Source of the DNA: Polynucleobacter sp. 80A-SIGWE | Lineage (GTDB): Bacteria; Pseudomonadota; Gammaproteobacteria; Burkholderiales; Burkholderiaceae | Length of the DNA: 64,000 nt | NCBI RefSeq assembly: GCF_018882295.1 | Contig: NZ_JACVOR010000001.1 | Coordinates: 124,001 to 188,000, forward strand | Reading direction: 5' to 3' | Part shown: piece after piece, positions 27,515 to 36,935 of the stretch | How positions within the stretch are numbered: position 1 is the first letter of the stretch | How the letters are laid out: each line of letters begins with the position of its first letter | Notes under the pieces: generated by a model | What the model saw: the letters and a program-made list of their open reading frames with translations, nothing else | Told to the model about the DNA's origin: nothing | Databases searched by the model: none | Position numbers and translations under genes: made by a program

Positions 27515-28886
27515 GATTGTCTCCTTGCTTACTCTCATTGGATTGACGTGCCTGCGGATCTAGCACTGCAACTGTCAAGCCTTCATCGACTAAATATTTT
27601 TTTGCAACGGCTTGTACTTGTGCGGGAGTGATGGTCTGCATCTTCTCCAACATCACATCAATATCTCGCCATGAGAATCCAGCCATCTCCGTGCTGCCGA
27701 TTTCCATTGCCTGACCAAAGATTGAATCGCGCTTATAGATTTGATCGGACAAAATGCGCACCTTGATGCGCTTGAGCTCTGACTCCAGAATTCCCTTATC
27801 GACAATTTCTTTTAAAGCCTTCCGAATACTGCCCTCAGCCTGCTCTACTGTTTTGCCCTTAGCCATACTGGTGCTAATTAAAAAGAGTTCCGGTCCTCTT
27901 GAGATCATGTCGTAACCCACGCCCACATCATTGACAACCCGCTCTTGCTTAACCAGAGTGCGATTCAAGCGGGCGTTGTCATAACCATCTAGGACTGCGG
28001 CCAACAACTCCAAGGCATACGGCTCATCATCTTCTAACTTGCCCACTTGTAACTTGGGAACCTTCCATGCCATTGCAAGCTGTGCGCTATCTGCTGGCGC
28101 TTTGACCTGCACCCGCTTAATGCCTTTTTGTGGTGGCTCAATCTGTGGTTTACGTTCAGGCAACGCTCTTGCAGAAGCGACTCCATAATATTTTTCTACT
28201 GCCTGCAAAATAGCTTTAGGGTCAACGTCACCTGCAATAACAACTGTAGCGTTGTTAGGCTTGTACCAACTGCGATACCAATCACGTGCATCAGCAGCTT
28301 TCATATTGACTAGGTCATTCATCCATCCCACTACCGGATGCCGATAAGGTGAACTCATGTATGCAGTAGCCATGAGTGATTCATTTAGCAAGCTACTTGG
28401 ATTGTCTTCGGTACGTAGGCGACGCTCTTCCATCACCACCTGAATTTCTTTCAAAAACTCTGCATCATCAAAGTTAAGGTTAGACATGCGATCAGCCTCT
28501 AGCTTCATCACATCATCTAGCTTGGACTTTTCTACCTGCTGAAAATAGGCCGTGTAATCGCGAGAGGTGAAAGCATTTTCTCGACCGCCTACTGCTGCCA
28601 CTAAGCGAGAGAACTCTCCTGACTTGACCTTGTCTGTACCCTTAAACATCATGTGCTCAAGAACATGGGCTACACCAGTCTTACCATTGACCTCATCCAT
28701 AGAGCCAGCTCGGTACCAAACCATATGCGCAACCGTCGGCGCCCGATGATCCTCTCGCACAATCAACTTAAGACCGTTAGAAAGTTGAAACTCATGGGTA
28801 TTTGCTTGACTTGCGTCTGTAGCTGCCCAGGCGCTGGAGCAGCAGAGCATCAAAGAGAAAGAAAAACGCAATAAAGTGGAGCGCAT
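27501..28886 (-). CDS. M16 family zinc peptidase, catalytic subunit
   Basis: A 461-residue periplasmic metallopeptidase. A signal peptide (MRSTLLRFSFSLMLCCSSAWA) precedes the inverted zinc motif HVLEH near residue 77, with a downstream glutamate-rich region (EERRLRTEDNPSS). The ATG at 28886 is preceded by AGGTGA eight bases upstream; a GTG twelve bases earlier lacks a site. It is paired with the HxxEH-less homologue downstream, as is usual for bacterial M16B pairs. It is divergent from ftsY. Confidence 0.92.
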   Translation of the reverse strand: MRSTLLRFSFSLMLCCSSAWAATDASQANTHEFQLSNGLKLIVREDHRAPTVAHMVWYRAGSMDEVNGKTGVAHVLEHMMFKGTDKVKSGEFSRLVAAVGGRENAFTSRDYTAYFQQVEKSKLDDVMKLEADRMSNLNFDDAEFLKEIQVVMEERRLRTEDNPSSLLNESLMATAYMSSPYRHPVVGWMNDLVNMKAADARDWYRSWYKPNNATVVIAGDVDPKAILQAVEKYYGVASARALPERKPQIEPPQKGIKRVQVKAPADSAQLAMAWKVPKLQVGKLEDDEPYALELLAAVLDGYDNARLNRTLVKQERVVNDVGVGYDMISRGPELFLISTSMAKGKTVEQAEGSIRKALKEIVDKGILESELKRIKVRILSDQIYKRDSIFGQAMEIGSTEMAGFSWRDIDVMLEKMQTITPAQVQAVAKKYLVDEGLTVAVLDPQARQSNESKQGDNRAAK

Positions 28887-28948
28887 CTGTAAGATCACCT
28901 ATCCCAAGTATTTAATTGATAAGATGCAAGGATTAAATTGTATCGATT

Positions 28949-29839
28949 ATGTTCGGCCTACGTAAAACCCTCGGATCCCTATTCAAATCCAATCAGACTG
29001 ATGAAGCCTGGTTTGATACCTTAGAAGAATCTCTCATTCTGAGTGATGTGGGTCTTCCCACGACTGAACAATTGATCAGCAAACTGCGTAAAGCTGCTAA
29101 ATCAGAAAAGGCTAGTAGCCCAGAAGATCTCAAGCAACTGCTCATCCATGAGGTAGCAAGTCTCTTAAAGACTCTGGAGCCAAACCCCAATCCCTTGTTC
29201 GTGCATGAGCAAAAGACCACACCAGAGGTGTGGCTAGTAATTGGCGTTAATGGTGCGGGCAAGACTACTACCATCGGCAAACTCTGCAAACTCTTTCAAT
29301 CACAAGGTAAATCCGTTTTACTGGCAGCTGGTGATACTTTCCGCGCAGCAGCACGTAACCAGCTTCTTGAATGGGGTGGCCGCAATCAAGTCGACGTCAT
29401 CATGCAAGAGAGTGGCGATGCAGCAGCAGTGGCACACGATGCCATTCACGCGGCGATGTCTCGTAAGAGCGATATTTTGATTATTGATACCGCCGGCAGA
29501 CTTGCGACTCAAGACCATCTCATGGAGGAACTGAAGAAGGTCAAAAGAGTCATCGGCAAGGCCCTTCCTGGGGCGCCTCACCAGACTTTGCTTGTTCTTG
29601 ATGGCAATACTGGTCAAAACGGTTTAAGCCAAGTAAAGGCCTTTCATGCTGCCCTAGGGCTTTCCGCCCTAATCGTGACAAAGTTGGATGGCACTGCTAA
29701 AGGCGGGGTCATCTGCGCGCTAGCCCACACCCTCAGCGATGGACCAAAACCAGCGGTTTTAGCTTTAGGCAAAGGTGAGGGAATTGATGATTTAGCCCCC
29801 TTTACAGCCGCCCAATATTCTTCTGAATTATTCAATTAA
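28949..29839 (+). CDS. ftsY: Signal recognition particle receptor FtsY
   Basis: SRP-receptor GTPase targeting nascent membrane proteins to the translocon. The 296-residue protein has the N domain (about 1-85) and G domain with GVNGAGKTTTIGKL, DTAGRL and TKLDGTAKGG. It lacks the long acidic A domain of E. coli FtsY and starts MFGLRKTLGSLFK, a short amphipathic region probably used for membrane contact. The following rpoH is separated by 94 bp carrying a CIRCE operator. Confidence 0.96.
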   Translation: MFGLRKTLGSLFKSNQTDEAWFDTLEESLILSDVGLPTTEQLISKLRKAAKSEKASSPEDLKQLLIHEVASLLKTLEPNPNPLFVHEQKTTPEVWLVIGVNGAGKTTTIGKLCKLFQSQGKSVLLAAGDTFRAAARNQLLEWGGRNQVDVIMQESGDAAAVAHDAIHAAMSRKSDILIIDTAGRLATQDHLMEELKKVKRVIGKALPGAPHQTLLVLDGNTGQNGLSQVKAFHAALGLSALIVTKLDGTAKGGVICALAHTLSDGPKPAVLALGKGEGIDDLAPFTAAQYSSELFN

Positions 29840-29867
29840 ATCATAGACTTATAGAAGTAAAAAACCA

Positions 29868-29894
29868 TTAGCACTCTCTTGACAAGAGTGCTAA
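29868..29894 (+). promoter_or_regulatory. CIRCE operator (HrcA site) upstream of rpoH
   Basis: A perfect consensus inverted repeat TTAGCACTC-N9-GAGTGCTAA, with no mismatch in either 9-base arm. It ends 39 bp before the rpoH ATG. The 9-base spacer contains most of a TTGACA hexamer. CIRCE is the binding site of the heat-shock repressor HrcA. hrcA itself is not in this window. Confidence 0.95.
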
Positions 29895-29910
29895 AATAGA
29901 AGTCTATTAA
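29879..29910 (+). promoter_or_regulatory. Probable sigma-70 promoter of rpoH inside CIRCE
   Basis: TTGACA at 29879-29884 is a perfect -35 hexamer lying in the CIRCE spacer and first bases of its right arm. Possible -10 elements are TCTATT (18-nt spacing) or TATTAA (20-nt spacing) at 29903-29910. Neither is ideal. HrcA binding would block RNA polymerase directly. The 5' leader would be only about 20 nt. Confidence 0.65.
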
Positions 29911-29933
29911 TACCTAAAATATATAAAAAGAAA

Positions 29934-30875
29934 ATGGTTCAAAAGAAAGCATACAAACCGCAATTGCAAGCAAGGCAAACATTGCCAGCAGCGCAGACTG
30001 CTGCGGCTTCGCTTGCCTTTCCGATGTTGCCTTCCCTTGGGGTTGGCACACTCGACTCTTATATCTCGTACGTTAATCGCGTACCTATGCTCAGCGCCGC
30101 TGAAGAACTTCACCTCGCGCAAGAATTTCGTCGCACTGAAAATGTGGATGCCGCAAAAACTTTGGTTCTCTCACACCTGCGCTTGGTAGTGTCTGTTGCA
30201 CGTCAATATTTAGGCTATGGCATTCCGCATGCCGACCTCATTCAAGAAGGCAATATCGGCTTGATGAAGGCTGTAAAACGCTATGACCCTAACCAAGGTG
30301 CGCGCTTAGTCTCTTACGCAATCCATTGGATTAAGGCAGAGATTCATGAGTACATCCTCAAGAACTGGCGCTTAGTCAAAGTTGCAACAACTAAAGCGCA
30401 ACGTAAATTGTTCTTTAACTTACGTAGCAACAAACCTACTTTGGCTGCCTTAACACCAAATGAAGTTGAGGCACTAGCCAAGGCTTTGGATGTCAAAGGC
30501 TCTGACGTTAAAGAAATGGAAATGCGTCTTGCTGGTGGCGATGTTGCTCTAGAGGGTGATGACAATGATGATGAGTCAGCCTATGCACCAATTCAATGGT
30601 TGGCTGATAACAGTCAAGAACCTACTGAGATGATGGCTGCTGCTGCAACTGATGCATTGCATGGCCCACAACTTGATCAAGCGCTCATGGCTTTAGATGA
30701 ACGTAGCCGTAACATTGTGCAATCACGTTGGTTAGCAATGGATGCGGATGGCAATGGCACAAAAACATTGCATGATCTCGCCAGTGAATATGGCATCTCT
30801 GCAGAGCGTGTTCGTCAGATTGAGACTGCTGCTCTCAAGAAGATGCGCAGCCTCTTACAAACAGAAGCTGCGTAA
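29934..30875 (+). CDS. rpoH: RNA polymerase sigma-32 factor
   Basis: Heat-shock sigma factor directing transcription of chaperone and protease genes. The 313-residue protein has region 2 (HLRLVVSVARQYLGYGIPHADLIQEGNIGLMKAVKRYDP), the RpoH box QRKLFFNLR that distinguishes it from other group sigma factors, and a region 4 helix-turn-helix near the C-terminus (LASEYGISAERVRQIE). The N-terminal 30 residues are an Ala/Gln-rich extension. It is controlled at least in part by the CIRCE operator just upstream, linking the HrcA and sigma-32 heat-shock circuits. Confidence 0.96.
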   Translation: MVQKKAYKPQLQARQTLPAAQTAAASLAFPMLPSLGVGTLDSYISYVNRVPMLSAAEELHLAQEFRRTENVDAAKTLVLSHLRLVVSVARQYLGYGIPHADLIQEGNIGLMKAVKRYDPNQGARLVSYAIHWIKAEIHEYILKNWRLVKVATTKAQRKLFFNLRSNKPTLAALTPNEVEALAKALDVKGSDVKEMEMRLAGGDVALEGDDNDDESAYAPIQWLADNSQEPTEMMAAAATDALHGPQLDQALMALDERSRNIVQSRWLAMDADGNGTKTLHDLASEYGISAERVRQIETAALKKMRSLLQTEAA

Positions 30876-30896
30876 GCAGTCTTCTCCTCTCAGTTT

Positions 30897-31502
30897 TTAC
30901 TTCAGCAGTTCCTTCAAGTCTTGCGCCAAGGTCTCAGCACCTTGCGCATGCTTGATGTAAAGGCGCAAATGCCCCTCTGGATCAAAAGCATAGCTCCCTG
31001 CTGTGTGATCCATGGTGTATGAACCAGGACTCGTACCGGGGACCTTCTTGTAATAAATCTTGAAGTCTTTGGTGACCTTTTCTAAAGCAGCTTCATCTGC
31101 TGGACGCAGCCCCAAAAAGCGTGAATCAAATGCAGGAACATACTGTTTCAGAATGCTTGCACTATCTCGCTCAGGATCCACTGTTACAAACAGTACCTGT
31201 ACCTTATCAGCCTGAGGGCCTAATAGGGTCATGACCTGCTGCATCTCGGTTAGCGTTGTAGGACAAATATCTGGGCACTGCGTATAACCAAAGAACATCA
31301 CAACTGCCTTGCCTTTAAAGTCAGCCAAGGTCCTCACTTTCCCATCGGGATCAAGCAAGCTAAAGTCAGTACCAAACGCCTTGCTGCCAGTGATGTCGAC
31401 ATTCTTAAAGCTCGGCTTAGGGCTACAAGCTAGCAACGCAATACCAATGAGCGACAAAGTCAAAATGCGTGCAATACGCATAGAAAGTTTTGATAAATTC
31501 AT
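30897..31502 (-). CDS. SCO1/SenC copper chaperone lipoprotein
   Basis: Thioredoxin-fold copper protein for Cu-A site assembly in cytochrome c oxidase subunit II. The 201-residue precursor has a lipoprotein signal with lipobox LLAC (Cys26), the redox/copper motif CPDIC and the conserved His in MDHTAGSY. It is the last gene of the surf1-hypothetical-ctaA-ctaB-sco run and is convergent with rpoH, with only 21 bp between stops. Confidence 0.93.
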   Translation of the reverse strand: MNLSKLSMRIARILTLSLIGIALLACSPKPSFKNVDITGSKAFGTDFSLLDPDGKVRTLADFKGKAVVMFFGYTQCPDICPTTLTEMQQVMTLLGPQADKVQVLFVTVDPERDSASILKQYVPAFDSRFLGLRPADEAALEKVTKDFKIYYKKVPGTSPGSYTMDHTAGSYAFDPEGHLRLYIKHAQGAETLAQDLKELLK

Positions 31503-31509
31503 ATTCGTC

Positions 31510-32403
31510 TCAAATGAAGTAGTGATCGATCAATAGCGCTGCAAACAGCAGAGATAAATACGTAATCGAAAAACGGAATGTTTTCTTCGCTAACTCATCA
31601 CTATAAGAAACAAATAAAGCGATCACATAAGCCAAGAACATCAGACCTAAAATGATTGCAGAGACTAAATACACCAGCCCACTCATGCCGTAGATATACG
31701 GCAGCAAAGTAGCAGCAATCAAGATCAAGGTGTATAGCAAAATGTTGAGCAGGGTAAAGCGCTCACCATGAGTCACTGGTAGCATCGGCAAACCACTTTG
31801 CACATAGTCATCACGACGATATAGGGCGAGCGCCCAAAAGTGCGGTGGCGTCCATACAAAAATAATCAGCACTAAGAGCCAGGCTTCTGCAGATAGGCTA
31901 TTCGTGACTGCCGCCCAACCTAGAGCCGGCGGCATTGCGCCAGATAATCCACCAATCACAATGTTCTGTGGTGTGGCAGGTTTAAGTAACCAGGTATAAA
32001 TCACGGCGTAACCAACAAAAGTTGCCACTGTGAGCCACATCGTTAATGGGTTGCAGAAGTTCCATAAGATGACCATTCCCAAACTGCCGAGAACAATCGA
32101 AAAAATAGTAATGTGAAAAGGTGTTACTTCACCTGTTGCAGATGGCCTCCAAGAGGTACGCTTCATCTTTGCATCAACAGCCTGTTCAATCAAACAGTTC
32201 ATTGCAAAAGCAGCGCCAGCCAATAACCATATTCCAACAATGCCGCCAATCAGAACCGGATAAGGAACCATGCCAGGAGTAGCCAAAAACATCCCAATGA
32301 CTGCACAGAACACTGCCAGCTGAGTGACGCGGGGCTTGGTAAGCACCCAGTATTGACGCCAACGCGGCATCGCTACAGGTGCGGAAGGGGTGGGGCTACT
32401 CAT
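31510..32403 (-). CDS. ctaB: Protoheme IX farnesyltransferase (heme O synthase)
   Basis: Adds a farnesyl group to heme b, giving heme O for the aa3 oxidase. The 297-residue polytopic protein belongs to the UbiA family, with the polyprenyl-diphosphate motifs [15 protein letters not shown] and the second region [16 protein letters not shown], and about eight membrane segments. It overlaps the ctaA stop by 4 bp, so heme O and heme A synthases are translated together. Confidence 0.96.
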   Translation of the reverse strand: MSSPTPSAPVAMPRWRQYWVLTKPRVTQLAVFCAVIGMFLATPGMVPYPVLIGGIVGIWLLAGAAFAMNCLIEQAVDAKMKRTSWRPSATGEVTPFHITIFSIVLGSLGMVILWNFCNPLTMWLTVATFVGYAVIYTWLLKPATPQNIVIGGLSGAMPPALGWAAVTNSLSAEAWLLVLIIFVWTPPHFWALALYRRDDYVQSGLPMLPVTHGERFTLLNILLYTLILIAATLLPYIYGMSGLVYLVSAIILGLMFLAYVIALFVSYSDELAKKTFRFSITYLSLLFAALLIDHYFI

Positions 32404-33530
32404 AATGATTTAACCATCTTAATATGAACGGGGGCACTCCATGAGGACCACTGAGTCAGGCGAACCAAACAGAACACCAAAGCTGCGGAACCGCCAGTGT
32501 GCATCAAGGCAGCAAGGAGCGGCCACTGGAAAACTACATTGGAAATGCCTGTCAGGGCTTGAAGAATTAATAAGCCCAGCAATAACTTGGCAATCTTGCC
32601 CATTCCAGATAATGCAGAATTACTTAACTGAAGAGCGCTCACTCCCAATAGACTGAGAGCTGCAATAGCAACTACAGCAAACGCACGATGCGCCCAATGA
32701 ATTGTTTGCAAGGCAACTGGAGAAATAGATTCACCTTGAGCATTCAGGCCCAGCGCACGCCAAAGAGTAAAGCCCTCTTGCCAATCGGTTTCTGGCAAAA
32801 GCGCTCCCATGCAAGTCGGAAAATCAGGGCAGGCCAATACCGCGTAATTTGTGCTCACCCATGCACCCAGGAATATTTGCACACAGAGAGTCATCGCGGC
32901 AAGTAAGAGCAGCTTCGCAGAAAGTGGCTTGGGCTCAAAGCGCATTGCTGAAGAGGATTTCTCCTCCCACTCTTGCTGCGCATAAGCCGTTAAACAAGCC
33001 AGCAAAACTAAAGCCAGCATCAAGTGGATGGTCACAATGATAGGTTGCAATTTGAGTGTCACTGTCCAAGCACCAAACGCTCCCTGAACACATACCAAAA
33101 TCAGTAAGCCCAGGCTACCCAAAAAAGGTTTCATGCCTAAGCTCTTTAGCTTACTGAAAGCTAAGCCCACCTGAATCAAAATCAAGGCTCCTACTGTCAT
33201 TGCCAAATAACGGTGAATCATTTCAATCCAGGCCTTGATCACGGTCACAGGGCCAGTAGGCATATTGGCTTCAGCCAGTTGTATCTCGCCGATCGCATGC
33301 CATGGGTTTGATGTGCCATAGCAACCAGGCCAATCAGGACAACCCAAGCCAGAATCTGTTAGACGGGTAAAGGCACCAAAGACAATGAGGTCGAAAGTCA
33401 TAAAGACCAAAACCCAATTGAGCTTTTTGAAAAAGCTGTAGCCCGGTCTAGTCCAGAGATATACCAAAGGCAGACCCGCAAAGACAATTGCAATTGCAGC
33501 TAACTCCGCAAGCAATAACAAACTACTCAT
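32400..33530 (-). CDS. ctaA: Heme A synthase, CtaA/Cox15 family
   Basis: Oxidises heme O to heme A. The 376-residue membrane protein has about eight membrane segments and conserved histidines in the segments [16 protein letters not shown] and [12 protein letters not shown]. Cysteines in the loops ([19 protein letters not shown]) fit the Cox15 pattern. It lies between ctaB (4-bp overlap) and a small membrane protein gene (4-bp overlap) within the oxidase assembly cluster. Confidence 0.95.
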   Translation of the reverse strand: MSSLLLLAELAAIAIVFAGLPLVYLWTRPGYSFFKKLNWVLVFMTFDLIVFGAFTRLTDSGLGCPDWPGCYGTSNPWHAIGEIQLAEANMPTGPVTVIKAWIEMIHRYLAMTVGALILIQVGLAFSKLKSLGMKPFLGSLGLLILVCVQGAFGAWTVTLKLQPIIVTIHLMLALVLLACLTAYAQQEWEEKSSSAMRFEPKPLSAKLLLLAAMTLCVQIFLGAWVSTNYAVLACPDFPTCMGALLPETDWQEGFTLWRALGLNAQGESISPVALQTIHWAHRAFAVVAIAALSLLGVSALQLSNSALSGMGKIAKLLLGLLILQALTGISNVVFQWPLLAALMHTGGSAALVFCLVRLTQWSSWSAPVHIKMVKSL

Positions 33531-34186
33531 TGCAATTGTTCACCCTTACGATTGAGGCGCAGTAGTTTCTCGAGATCTTTTTTAATACTGCCAAATTCTT
33601 TTGGAGAATTCGTCACTGGGAAAACCATCATCTTCGCCGGACTTGGATCGATCAACTGAATCTTCTGACCTGCACCATCGCGATTAAGCCAAGCATCAAA
33701 CTCAGACCTCAACTTAGGATCTGCTGGCAAACTCAGTATCTGAAATCCTGCAGTCTTTTGGTCGTAGGCCAACAAGACTTCTGGGTCTACTGGCTTACCA
33801 TCCGTGTTCACCCAAACTAACTGAACACGACTACTCTCGCGACCGACTGCAATACGCAACTGACGCATCAAAAATAAAGCCTCAAGGCAAGACTCATTTT
33901 TAATGGTGCATTCACCAGCGGGTCTAGCCACTAATAAAGTCCACTTGCCATTAAAAGGTATATCAAACCAAGCAGGATTCACATCTTGCACAGGCTGAAC
34001 CAGGGTTCCGAAATTTGTTTTCCCTCCCTCTGGCTTAAAGACGTAATAAGCGAAATAGGAGGCAATTACTGGCGCTGCACATGCAAGCAATAAAAATAGC
34101 ATCTGCAGACGACCGCGGCGAGTCTGCGCATTAATTGCCGAGGAATCCATTTGCGAAGCTGGGATTAATAACTCTTTATCACTCAC
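33527..34186 (-). CDS. Cytochrome oxidase cluster membrane protein, unknown role
   Basis: A 219-residue protein with one membrane segment (about residues 28-48) and a periplasmic domain. The domain pattern (GKWTLLVARPAGECTIKNESC, VWVNTDGKPV, IQLIDPSPAKMM) looks thioredoxin-like without a CxxC active site, weakly reminiscent of Sco proteins. It overlaps ctaA and surf1 by 4 bp each. Homologues occupy the same place in related oxidase clusters, so an assembly role is likely but not demonstrated by sequence. Confidence 0.8.
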   Translation of the reverse strand: MSDKELLIPASQMDSSAINAQTRRGRLQMLFLLLACAAPVIASYFAYYVFKPEGGKTNFGTLVQPVQDVNPAWFDIPFNGKWTLLVARPAGECTIKNESCLEALFLMRQLRIAVGRESSRVQLVWVNTDGKPVDPEVLLAYDQKTAGFQILSLPADPKLRSEFDAWLNRDGAGQKIQLIDPSPAKMMVFPVTNSPKEFGSIKKDLEKLLRLNRKGEQLQ

Positions 34187-34965
34187 ACTCTATCTCCATT
34201 CACAGCAAGCTCTCGCCGATATTTCATAAGCCCATTGATGAGCCAAAATAAAAATCCAGCTAATGCCAAAGCAAACCACTGAAAGGCATAAGCATAATGG
34301 CGATCGACTCCATTTGTTGGAGAGGGCCAATTTCTGACTAAACCATCTTTTTTGGCTGAATCGGATTCACGAACAATAAATGGCAACTGCTTCCACCCAT
34401 GACTTTGGGCCTCGAGCGCTAAATCAAAATTTTGCTCAATTCTAGGGCTCGATTTCGTATCGCCTGTTTGCCCTAATTCATAAACCCTTCCAGGGTGAGC
34501 AAAGGCAACACCCTCGACAGTCACTACTTCATCTGCAGTCTTGACTGGAGGTAGCTCAGTGCGATTTTCGTTATTCCGGGGAGCCCAGCCTCGATTGACC
34601 CAAACAACAGCATCCTGACCCTCTAATTTCAAAGGCATCATGACATAAAAGCCAGACTGCCCCGCACTGCCAGCCCCACCTTCCGGAATAGGACGAGGGC
34701 GGTTATCCAGCCAAATAGCCTCAGCTGGTAGAAAACGGCCACGGGCAAGAATACGGCGCTCTGAAGCCTGCTCTAAGCTCAAGCTATCGGCATTAGCATT
34801 GAGTACAGGCATTTGCAGTTTGGAAGCCAGAGAATCACCCAAGCGAATCTTTTGATCTGCCCGATTCAACTGCCAAATACCAGCACCACAGCCCACCAAA
34901 ATCACCAGCAGGGCTGATAAAGTAGCGACTATACGACTAGTAATTAAGCTAGAAAACATATTCAC
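34183..34965 (-). CDS. SURF1 family oxidase assembly protein
   Basis: A 260-residue membrane protein with an N-terminal transmembrane helix (about 10-30) and a C-terminal one (about 232-250), flanking a soluble domain, as in Surf1/Shy1. Motifs include GIWQLNRADQK, VWVNRGWAPR and HYAYAFQWFALA. The family helps insert heme A into subunit I of cytochrome c oxidase. It starts 14 bp from the divergent DUF2909 gene and heads the surf1-hypothetical-ctaA-ctaB-sco unit. Confidence 0.92.
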   Translation of the reverse strand: MNMFSSLITSRIVATLSALLVILVGCGAGIWQLNRADQKIRLGDSLASKLQMPVLNANADSLSLEQASERRILARGRFLPAEAIWLDNRPRPIPEGGAGSAGQSGFYVMMPLKLEGQDAVVWVNRGWAPRNNENRTELPPVKTADEVVTVEGVAFAHPGRVYELGQTGDTKSSPRIEQNFDLALEAQSHGWKQLPFIVRESDSAKKDGLVRNWPSPTNGVDRHYAYAFQWFALALAGFLFWLINGLMKYRRELAVNGDRV

Positions 34966-34979
34966 AGGGGTATTTTGAG

Positions 34980-35192
34980 ATGAAATGGATTATTCCAGTT
35001 GCACTGCTAATGATTGTAGGAAGCTTAGGCTCTGCTCTCTACTTCATGATGAAGGATAAGGGCGGTAGCTCAAGAATGGTTCAGTCTCTCATGCTTCGTA
35101 TCGGACTTTCAATAGTACTGTTTCTTGGCATATTGATTGCCCACTACTTTGGCTATATTGAAGCCACCGGTGTTCGGGTGGGAGCAAACTAA
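34980..35192 (+). CDS. DUF2909 small membrane protein
   Basis: A 70-residue protein with two hydrophobic segments (about 4-24 and 41-60), resembling the twin-transmembrane DUF2909 family found in oxidase clusters. It is the only gene on the plus strand within the oxidase region, between surf1 and coxC, both on the minus strand. A bidirectional terminator follows at 35219. Function is unknown. Confidence 0.85.
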   Translation: MKWIIPVALLMIVGSLGSALYFMMKDKGGSSRMVQSLMLRIGLSIVLFLGILIAHYFGYIEATGVRVGAN

Positions 35193-35218
35193 GCAATATA
35201 AAAGCAGTGACTCAAAAC

Positions 35219-35246
35219 AAATCGGGGCTTAACGCCCCGATTTTTT
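35219..35246. terminator. Bidirectional terminator between DUF2909 and coxC
   Basis: A perfect 10-bp stem AAATCGGGGC/GCCCCGATTT with the loop TTAAC, at 35219-35243, followed by TTTATTT on the plus strand and TTTGTTTTG on the minus strand. It serves the plus-strand DUF2909 gene and the minus-strand cox operon. Confidence 0.88.
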
Positions 35247-35252
35247 ATTTCC

Positions 35253-36107
35253 TTACATCCAGTAAACAGCGATGTAGAGGCCGAGCCAGACAACGTCGAC
35301 GAAGTGCCAGTACCAAGCAGCGCCTTCAAACGCAAAGTGGTTTTCAGCAGTGAAGTCACCACGAATCATTCGACGCAACACAATCGCCAACATCAAGCCA
35401 CCCAAGAATACGTGGAAGCCATGGAAGCCAGTCAACATAAAGAAGGTTGAACCATAAACACCTGAAGTCAACTTCAAGTTCAGGGCATGGTACGCATGGT
35501 AGTACTCATACATCTGAAAGCCCAAGAAGATGATGCCAAGACCAACCGTTGCAGCCAAACCATTGATAGCTTTCTTCATGTGATTTTCACGAAGAGCATG
35601 GTGAGCATAAGTAACTGTTACACCTGAGCTCAAGAGCAACAAAGTATTAATGGTTGGGATTGGCCATGGGCCCATAGTTGTAAATTTCTCAACTAAACCT
35701 GCAGGACCGTCGTTAGGCCAAACTGCTGTGAAGTTAGGCCAGAGTAATTTGCTCTCTACATCACCCATCCAAGGCATCGCAATATTGCGTGCATAGAACA
35801 ATGCTGCAAAGAACGCACCGAAGAACATAATCTCAGAGAAGATGAACCAAGCCATCGACCAGCGATAAGAGATATCAACGTTGACGCCGTTTTTACCGGA
35901 GTTAGACTCAGCAATCGTGTCGCCAAACCAGTTGTAGAGAACAAACAAAACCCAGAGGACGCCTACTGCAGTTACTGGGCCGCCCCAAGCTGCATGGTTT
36001 ACCCAACCAGACATACCAGCGCCAAAAGCAAGCAAACCTAGAGCTGCTGATGCTGGATGACTGGATAGTCCAGGAACGAAATAGTAAGGGGTTGAATTGG
36101 ATGACAT
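35253..36107 (-). CDS. coxC: Cytochrome c oxidase subunit III
   Basis: Third core subunit of the aa3-type terminal oxidase. The 284-residue protein has seven membrane segments and the family signatures SEIMFFGAFFAALFYARN and GFHGFHVFLGG, ending WHFVDVVWLGLYIAVYWM. I start it at the ATG at 36107, with AGAGAG about nine bases upstream; an in-frame TTG at 36125 is less likely. It is the last gene of the coxB-coxA-small ORF-ctaG-DUF2970-coxC unit before the terminator. Confidence 0.95.
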   Translation of the reverse strand: MSSNSTPYYFVPGLSSHPASAALGLLAFGAGMSGWVNHAAWGGPVTAVGVLWVLFVLYNWFGDTIAESNSGKNGVNVDISYRWSMAWFIFSEIMFFGAFFAALFYARNIAMPWMGDVESKLLWPNFTAVWPNDGPAGLVEKFTTMGPWPIPTINTLLLLSSGVTVTYAHHALRENHMKKAINGLAATVGLGIIFLGFQMYEYYHAYHALNLKLTSGVYGSTFFMLTGFHGFHVFLGGLMLAIVLRRMIRGDFTAENHFAFEGAAWYWHFVDVVWLGLYIAVYWM

Positions 36108-36136
36108 CTTATTCTCTCTATTCAATCAAAAAATAA

Positions 36137-36331
36137 TCAATGGGACACAACTGCTTTAACTATCAAAAGGAGTACACCCATAAAAATCAAGGCGCCTAAT
36201 ACTCCCGCAATAATAATGTGGACAAAACTTAATGAAGCTACATCTTCCTGCAATCCTGATTTTTTACGCACACCCAAAAAAGCCCACAAGACGGCGATCA
36301 TAGATTGCATAAAAGTACTTTTCTTAGTCAT
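36137..36331 (-). CDS. DUF2970 small membrane protein
   Basis: A 64-residue protein with one clear C-terminal membrane segment (about 37-60) preceded by the conserved AVLWAFLGVRKKSG element. This matches the DUF2970 family that sits between ctaG and coxC in betaproteobacteria. Its start overlaps the ctaG stop by 4 bp. Its role in oxidase biogenesis is inferred only from position. Confidence 0.85.
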   Translation of the reverse strand: MTKKSTFMQSMIAVLWAFLGVRKKSGLQEDVASLSFVHIIIAGVLGALIFMGVLLLIVKAVVSH

Positions 36332-36921
36332 GACACCGATTTCGATTTAGGGGTTGTTGAGCCTGCTGGCTGCTGACCAACGCCTAACTCAAAGAAGGTG
36401 TAAGACAAGGTAATGGTTTTCACATCAGCAGGAAGTCCCGCATCAATCACAAACACTACCGGCATCTTCTTCATTTCATGAGCCGCCAAGGTTTGCTGCT
36501 GAAAACAAAAACACTCCAATTTGGTAAAGAACTCCATAGCGCTTTTAGGCGCATAACTTGGAATTGCTTGGGCTTCTACAGGGCGATTCAAATTGTTTGT
36601 GACTTCGTAGACAATTTCTGTCATCTCACCTGGATGTACTTCTAAAAAGTTCTTTACTGGACGAAACGTAAATGGGCCGCGACTATTAGAGTCAAACTCG
36701 ATAGTTACCTTACGGGAATAGTCGACCTGGGTATTGCCAACCTTGTTTGCACTGTAAGCTCGGATACCGTAGTCATTCTTACTAGTGACCACATTAATAC
36801 CAGTCACCTCACACAATGCTTTATACATCGGCACCAATGCGTAACCAAAACCAAACATCATTACTGAAGCGATCAATAGCTTGAGTAAGATTTGGCGGTT
36901 AATAGAAGCAATAGCAGACAT
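36328..36921 (-). CDS. ctaG: Cytochrome c oxidase assembly protein CtaG (Cox11)
   Basis: Copper chaperone for the Cu-B site of subunit I. The 197-residue protein has an N-terminal membrane anchor (about 12-30) and a periplasmic domain with the Cox11 copper motif ECFCFQQQTL (Cys-Phe-Cys) near residue 137. Other family blocks are YKALCEVTGI and VEAQAIPSYAP. It lies in the cox operon downstream of the small assembly ORF. Confidence 0.95.
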   Translation of the reverse strand: MSAIASINRQILLKLLIASVMMFGFGYALVPMYKALCEVTGINVVTSKNDYGIRAYSANKVGNTQVDYSRKVTIEFDSNSRGPFTFRPVKNFLEVHPGEMTEIVYEVTNNLNRPVEAQAIPSYAPKSAMEFFTKLECFCFQQQTLAAHEMKKMPVVFVIDAGLPADVKTITLSYTFFELGVGQQPAGSTTPKSKSVS

Positions 36922-36935
36922 ATTGAATAAGGGCC

